64,000 bases of DNA, from assembly GCA_964360255.1 (NCBI GenBank), contig CAYHVK010000004.1:124001-188000 (forward strand). The letters run 5' to 3'. Every line of letters begins with the position of its first letter. The stretch's first letter is position 1. This document shows positions 60,610 through 64,000 of this stretch, piece by piece. A program made the translations under genes and the position numbers. The notes under the pieces are model-generated. The model did no database searches. It worked only from the letters and a program-made list of their open reading frames with translations, and was not told the DNA's origin. The DNA comes from CAYHVK01 sp964360255. Its GTDB lineage: Bacteria > Bdellovibrionota > Bdellovibrionia > Bdellovibrionales > UBA1609.

Positions 60610-60805
60610 TTATAAACTATAGCTGGGCCCATTAAAAAGCTCGAGAAAAATTAAATCCCGTGTCTCTAAATGGAACGTTAATTATTATCTCTGGCCTAAA
60701 GTTATAAAACTCTGATGCCAAGTTTTGTCCTGTGCTTAGAATTCACACTACCAGCTCGTATATAAGCCACTTAAAGAGGCACTCACCTTGCTTATATATA
60801 AGGAT
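60610..60805. other. Intergenic region between divergent genes
   Basis: About 195 bases separate the divergent lipoprotein and STM3941-like genes. I see no clear promoter pair, operator or hairpin here; the part near 60770 has AGGA before the ATG at 60806. Confidence 0.35.
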
Positions 60806-61267
60806 ATGAAAGTCGTCGTAACTAAAGAAAATAAAAGTGTTTTAATTGAAGTGCTAATTGCGGCCACCACTATGGGAGCCATTGCCTGCTTCATGCTCAC
60901 AAGCCTCTCGATTTTAGTGCCTGTGCTTATGGCTTCGTTAGCCTTAGCTTTGGCTTACGTTTATTATGACAGCGAGCTTCTTTTCATTATGGATGAAGAA
61001 GGCGTTTACGATGCTCGCCTGGGTGTTGGTAAAATTTTATGGACAGACGTTGAGAGCGTGCAAATCGAAATGGCTTACCGCACTCGCTTCGTCTGTTTAC
61101 GCGTTAAAGACCCAATGAAATTTGTGAAACGAGCCTCAAAGCCAACGAGGAATAAAATCCATCAAGATATTGATCTCGGATTTTCAAGTTTCAATATTGA
61201 TTTAACCGGTGTGAATGTAAATTTACTTTCACTGAAGCAATATATTGAAATGAACATGGCTGGATAA
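60806..61267 (+). CDS. STM3941-like membrane protein
   Basis: 153 residues from the ATG at 60806 (an in-frame TTG lies 18 bases upstream and may be used instead). Two adjacent membrane spans (~17-35 and ~40-55 with LAATTMGAIACFML-like and LMASLALALAYVYY) are followed by a cytoplasmic PH-like beta domain (EEGVYDARLGVGKILWTDVE, FVCLRVKDPMKFV). This layout is that of the STM3941 family, function unknown. Confidence 0.65.
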   Translation: MKVVVTKENKSVLIEVLIAATTMGAIACFMLTSLSILVPVLMASLALALAYVYYDSELLFIMDEEGVYDARLGVGKILWTDVESVQIEMAYRTRFVCLRVKDPMKFVKRASKPTRNKIHQDIDLGFSSFNIDLTGVNVNLLSLKQYIEMNMAG

Positions 61268-61419
61268 TTTCGCCACAACGAATCCAGCTCACTGTCAGTT
61301 CTTTAACTTCGCCTATTAGTTCGACGTCTCATTCAGATAAAAACACTCTAGAAATGAAACCCATTCGTTATAAGTGCGGCATACTGACTGCTTACTATTC
61401 AGTATGGACTTACTTCCTT

Positions 61420-61434
61420 GTCTCATTTTGGGAC
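61420..61434. promoter_or_regulatory. Palindrome GTCTCATTTTGGGAC (site 3)
   Basis: GTCTCA-TTT-TGGGAC, an inverted repeat with one G-T type mismatch. It ends 37 bases before TTGATT (61471), the best -35 candidate for the lipoprotein gene at 61545. A further half-site GTCTCATTCAGA lies at 61326. Same motif and spacing as at 35880 and 57029. Confidence 0.45.
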
Positions 61435-61544
61435 CTACTATTTTTATGTTTTTAAGAGAAAAAATCGCCTTTGATTCAAATCAAATACGCAATTGGATTT
61501 CAACGGCCTTAGGTCTTGGTCCGATAAGTTAGGGTGGAGATTTT

Positions 61545-63014
61545 ATGCTGAAAACAAAAAAAATGAAGAATGTTCTTATCGCCCTTTTAATTCTGCCTAT
61601 TCTTTTCAGCTACACCAATTGTGGTGGCGGCTTTTCTGGTGCTGAAAGCGGCGATGTCGTAGATTTGTCTTCTGTTGATGAACCTGAAGTTCCTATGCAG
61701 CCACCGGTTACTGAGCCCCCGGTGGTTCCGCCGCCGGTACAACCTCCCGTGGTCGTTGAACCGCCAGTTGTGGTGCCGCCACCCGTCGTCGTGGTTCCGC
61801 CTCCTGTAGTGGTCACGCCACCGGCACAAAACTCTTTAGCGGTACAGCTCCCTTGCCTTTCAGCCGCCATTATGAAAATTGCTGATGAACAGCCTGTTAT
61901 TAAGTTCGATCGTCAGCTTTCTGGCGGCGGTCACACTTGGTGGTTTCACTCCGCCGAAGTGGCTTATCTCATCAATTCGATTTGTGGCGAAGCCAATGCA
62001 AAGACGAAGCTCTTAGCGCAAATTCGCAATTTATTAGTTCCTGGCAACGAACCGACTTTTCCGGGCGGCTATGCCGATCAATTGCAGATCGGCTCGCTTG
62101 TTACGTTTATTCTTATTCAGCGCGTGCCAGCAATTTGGGATCAATTAACCGCTGCTGAAAAAGAAAAGATCAATGTGAGTATCGAAGCCGCTTTTGTATC
62201 AAACGCGTGGGTGACAGCTGATAGCAACCCCCACCTTTCGGGCTGCGGCGCGGGAATGCAAATTTCAATGGATGGCCTTAACAATATCTGCCGCGACTGG
62301 AATCCGAACTATAGAAATGGAAATCTCGGCGCCGTCATCTTAGGCTTAGCCCATTTCGGCGCTACTAAAGCGAAGTCGATTTTGCAAAACTACAAACACG
62401 CTGACTTTATAGCACGTCTTAAGAAAGCCAACGTAGCGAATCTGGTTGAAACTTATACCTTCAATACGGCTTCACCCGGAGCTGTGGCTGTTGAAACCAC
62501 CCTTCATAAAGCATGGGCCTATCACGGCATTACGCTAGACAATATTATGGGTTTATATCTGAACCTAACTGATTATACTTACAGCAAAACTGTGAATTGT
62601 GGCTTGAATAATGGAGCCGGTTCTAACGGCGGTGGTTTCATTCTTAAGAACTGCGCGATTCTTCCCAACAAAGGCAAAGTCGGTATGTTAATGGAATTCG
62701 ATGCCTACGATGCCAAAGGCCTGCGCAGCTCCGCTCGATATGCGAATGATGGCTTCCGTCCGAATCTCCATATTCAGTATGCGCTTGTATCACTGGGGTT
62801 GTGGAAGAAATCGACGGCGAGCGATGCAACACTCAAGAAAATTGATATTGGTATTCAAGATCTCTTTTTTAAAATCAATCCGGCTCAAGGCGGCGGTTAT
62901 CGTAGTTACCAAAAAGGTTACGTCTTGAAACCTGATACGATCATTGAGGATGCCGATGGACATCGAATTAACTTTGCTATTGCTGAGCAGGTTTTTAATT
63001 TGCTCATGCCTTAG
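61545..63014 (+). CDS. Lipoprotein with Pro/Val-rich stalk and helical domain
   Basis: 489 residues with GGAG five bases upstream. A lipobox FSYTNC puts the lipidated Cys at residue 26. A Pro/Val stalk (~48-92, PPVV/PPPV repeats) presents a helical domain with GGGHTWWFHSAEVAYLINSI, PHLSGCGAGMQISMDGL, DWNPNYRNGNLGAVILGLAH and NGAGSNGGGFILKNC. The Trp/His/Tyr-rich pattern and the neighbouring beta-helix gene suggest a polysaccharide lyase or carbohydrate-binding role, but no diagnostic motif is certain. It may be under the palindrome at 61420. Confidence 0.65.
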   Translation: MLKTKKMKNVLIALLILPILFSYTNCGGGFSGAESGDVVDLSSVDEPEVPMQPPVTEPPVVPPPVQPPVVVEPPVVVPPPVVVVPPPVVVTPPAQNSLAVQLPCLSAAIMKIADEQPVIKFDRQLSGGGHTWWFHSAEVAYLINSICGEANAKTKLLAQIRNLLVPGNEPTFPGGYADQLQIGSLVTFILIQRVPAIWDQLTAAEKEKINVSIEAAFVSNAWVTADSNPHLSGCGAGMQISMDGLNNICRDWNPNYRNGNLGAVILGLAHFGATKAKSILQNYKHADFIARLKKANVANLVETYTFNTASPGAVAVETTLHKAWAYHGITLDNIMGLYLNLTDYTYSKTVNCGLNNGAGSNGGGFILKNCAILPNKGKVGMLMEFDAYDAKGLRSSARYANDGFRPNLHIQYALVSLGLWKKSTASDATLKKIDIGIQDLFFKINPAQGGGYRSYQKGYVLKPDTIIEDADGHRINFAIAEQVFNLLMP

Positions 63015-63026
63015 TCGATTTTCTGC

Positions 63027-63075
63027 GAAGGAGTTGTAAGTTTGAAAAATTTGGTTAATAGTTTTACACTCCTTC
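63027..63075 (+). repeat. Inverted repeat after the stalked lipoprotein gene
   Basis: GAAGGAGTTGTAA (63027-63039) pairs with TTACACTCCTTC (63064-63075) with a one-base bulge and an AT-rich loop, just after the lipoprotein stop. No T run follows, so it may be a stabilising 3' structure. The remaining bases up to 63237 hold no gene that I can support. Confidence 0.4.
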
Positions 63076-63237
63076 ACAACTTAGAAAAATATTCTCTTGA
63101 TAGTAATCAATTCTTCATCAAACTTTTATTTTCAAAATCTTTTACACCGAATAATTATCTACATCTCAATAAAGTGTCCTTAATGTTCACGTCACCCGTG
63201 GATATCTTCACTGAGATCAAACAAACTCGGAGGACGT

Positions 63238-64000
63238 ATGAGAACGTATTTAATGAAAGGTCTTTTAGGCCTACTAATTGTTAATGCCGGATGGGCCGGT
63301 GCTAACGCAGCAGAAACTGTTTCGCGCACACAAATTATTTCTAAAAATTCAGGGCTGTTGCTAATTTTTAGCGGAACGCCTAATAATTACCCGCTCCAGC
63401 AACGTGTAAATGTGAACGACAGCCGCCAGCTTTTCGATGTTAAGCTCGATGGTTCGGTGGGATCTATAGTCAACGTAGCCTCTGGTCGCTGCGTGACGGC
63501 CAATGGTAATTCAGTATGGGCCGGCTTAAAATCTTTTGATTGCTCAGCTCGCGCTGATCAAAAATTCCATGTTAAGAAACTCTCTGACGGATCTTATGAA
63601 ATCCGCTCTTATGGTAACTCTGCAGGTCTTTGCCTTGATGTTTCTGGAGCCTCTAAATCATCTGGTGCTTCAATTATTCAAAACACGTGCAGCGGCTCTT
63701 TAAGCCAGAAGTTTTTAATGGCGGGATTAAATCTACCGTCAGCTCCAGCCCCGACACCAACCCCGGCTCCAGCACCAACGCCAGAACCAACACCGGTACC
63801 AGCACCAACTCCGACGCCAACCCCAGTGCCGACACCGGTACCAACCCCACCAACAGGCGGAACCGTTATTAACAATAGCTCTGAATTAGCTGCAGCACTT
63901 GCCAATGCTAAGGGCGGAGAGTCTTTCGTACTGAAAGATGGCAGTTACTCAATTCATCTTTCTAATAAGCTTTATTCAAGCCTAGTGACTGTTTCTGGCA
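63238..64000 (+). CDS. Secreted lectin-like and beta-helix protein (cut by window edge)
   Basis: At least 254 residues; GGAGG lies six bases upstream of the ATG and a signal peptide ends near ANAA (~25). Residues ~30-160 are a ricin-type beta-trefoil lectin domain (RCVTANGNSVWAGLKSFDCS, YGNSAGLCLDVSGASKSSG, CSGSLSQKFL, the QxW/QxF-like repeats). A Pro/Thr linker follows (~165-205), then SSELAAALANAKGGESFVLKDGSYS, which is the opening of chondroitinase-B/alginate-lyase-type (PL6) beta-helices. It likely binds and cleaves a polysaccharide outside the cell. The rest is beyond the window. Confidence 0.75.
   Translation, partial: MRTYLMKGLLGLLIVNAGWAGANAAETVSRTQIISKNSGLLLIFSGTPNNYPLQQRVNVNDSRQLFDVKLDGSVGSIVNVASGRCVTANGNSVWAGLKSFDCSARADQKFHVKKLSDGSYEIRSYGNSAGLCLDVSGASKSSGASIIQNTCSGSLSQKFLMAGLNLPSAPAPTPTPAPAPTPEPTPVPAPTPTPTPVPTPVPTPPTGGTVINNSSELAAALANAKGGESFVLKDGSYSIHLSNKLYSSLVTVSG

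Noticed and set aside
60290..61870. Gly/Thr-rich open frames opposite the Pro-rich stalks of the lipoproteins
   Set aside because: Gly and Thr runs are the direct complement of Pro codons; the lipobox and ribosome-binding site are on the lipoprotein strand.
63042..63284. Open frame of 80 codons between the lipoprotein and the lectin gene
   Set aside because: It overlaps the hairpin after the lipoprotein and the real start of the lectin gene, has an AT-driven composition and no recognisable feature.

Overview
The window reads as chromosomal DNA of a Gram-negative, delta-proteobacterium-like organism, most probably a member of Bdellovibrionota (Bdellovibrio or a close relative). The reasons are a TolC/RND pump, an outer-membrane beta-barrel and many lipoproteins with FQNC- or YTNC-type lipoboxes; several TIGR02147-type regulators beside small secreted GGGxG...HE proteins, a combination typical of that group; dense, tightly packed genes; and moderate GC. 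No rRNA, tRNA, CRISPR array, prophage or intact insertion sequence was recognised. The lineage is inferred from protein style, not from a marker gene alignment.

Layout. 1-9.9 kb: envelope and housekeeping genes (chalcone-isomerase-like secreted protein, zinc-ribbon protein, a mutM-MFS-LtaS-like operon, CoA-binding protein, alpha/beta hydrolase, secreted EEP-family phosphodiesterase, M15-like lipoprotein, TMTC-like membrane TPR protein). 9.9-18.3 kb: persulfide-dioxygenase-like enzyme, DUF3307 and VC0807-type membrane proteins, SohB-like protease, AsmA-like protein with GreA, a DHH phosphoesterase/BFD-ferredoxin/P-loop operon, and a second BFD protein. 18.3-23.8 kb: a tetR-tolC-RND efflux operon without an adaptor gene, preceded by palindromic operators. 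23.8-32 kb: pdxJ, rpmG, an ORF6N remnant and a complete phosphate regulon phoB-phoR-pstS-pstC-pstA-pstB-phoU plus a coupled small ORF. 32-35.8 kb: a secreted subtilase, an orphan FliG-like protein, a NagB-like protein and a PIG-L deacetylase. 35.8-43.2 kb: a lipoprotein, then an operon of a 1038-residue secreted protein, a 976-residue subtilase and a Smr protein. 43.3-50.9 kb: a prepilin-like gene, a TIGR02147 regulator coupled to a secreted HExxH protein, a heptad-repeat protein, an ABC-F ATPase, a remarkable MscL-DUF481 fusion and CrcB. 50.9-64 kb: secreted and membrane proteins, hemolysin III, an SRPBCC/alcohol dehydrogenase operon, a second TIGR02147/secreted-protein pair, a Crp/Fnr regulator, and Pro-rich lipoproteins leading into a lectin plus beta-helix protein that runs off the window.

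How the parts work together. The 25.4-32 kb block is a self-contained phosphate sensing and uptake system. The efflux operon is probably autoregulated by its TetR protein. The 36-43 kb operon and the surface proteins after 59 kb look like accessory, secreted functions (proteolysis, polysaccharide attack). A shared palindrome, GTCTCAnnnTGRGAC, lies 37-40 bp upstream of candidate -35 boxes before three secreted or lipoprotein genes and may link them in one regulon.

The most unusual observations are the single reading frame that joins a full MscL channel, a signal-peptide-like segment and an outer-membrane DUF481 barrel; a terminator-like hairpin whose loop holds the start codon of the 1038-residue gene; the repeated TIGR02147/secreted-protein module; and the FliG-like protein encoded behind a subtilase rather than with flagellar genes.
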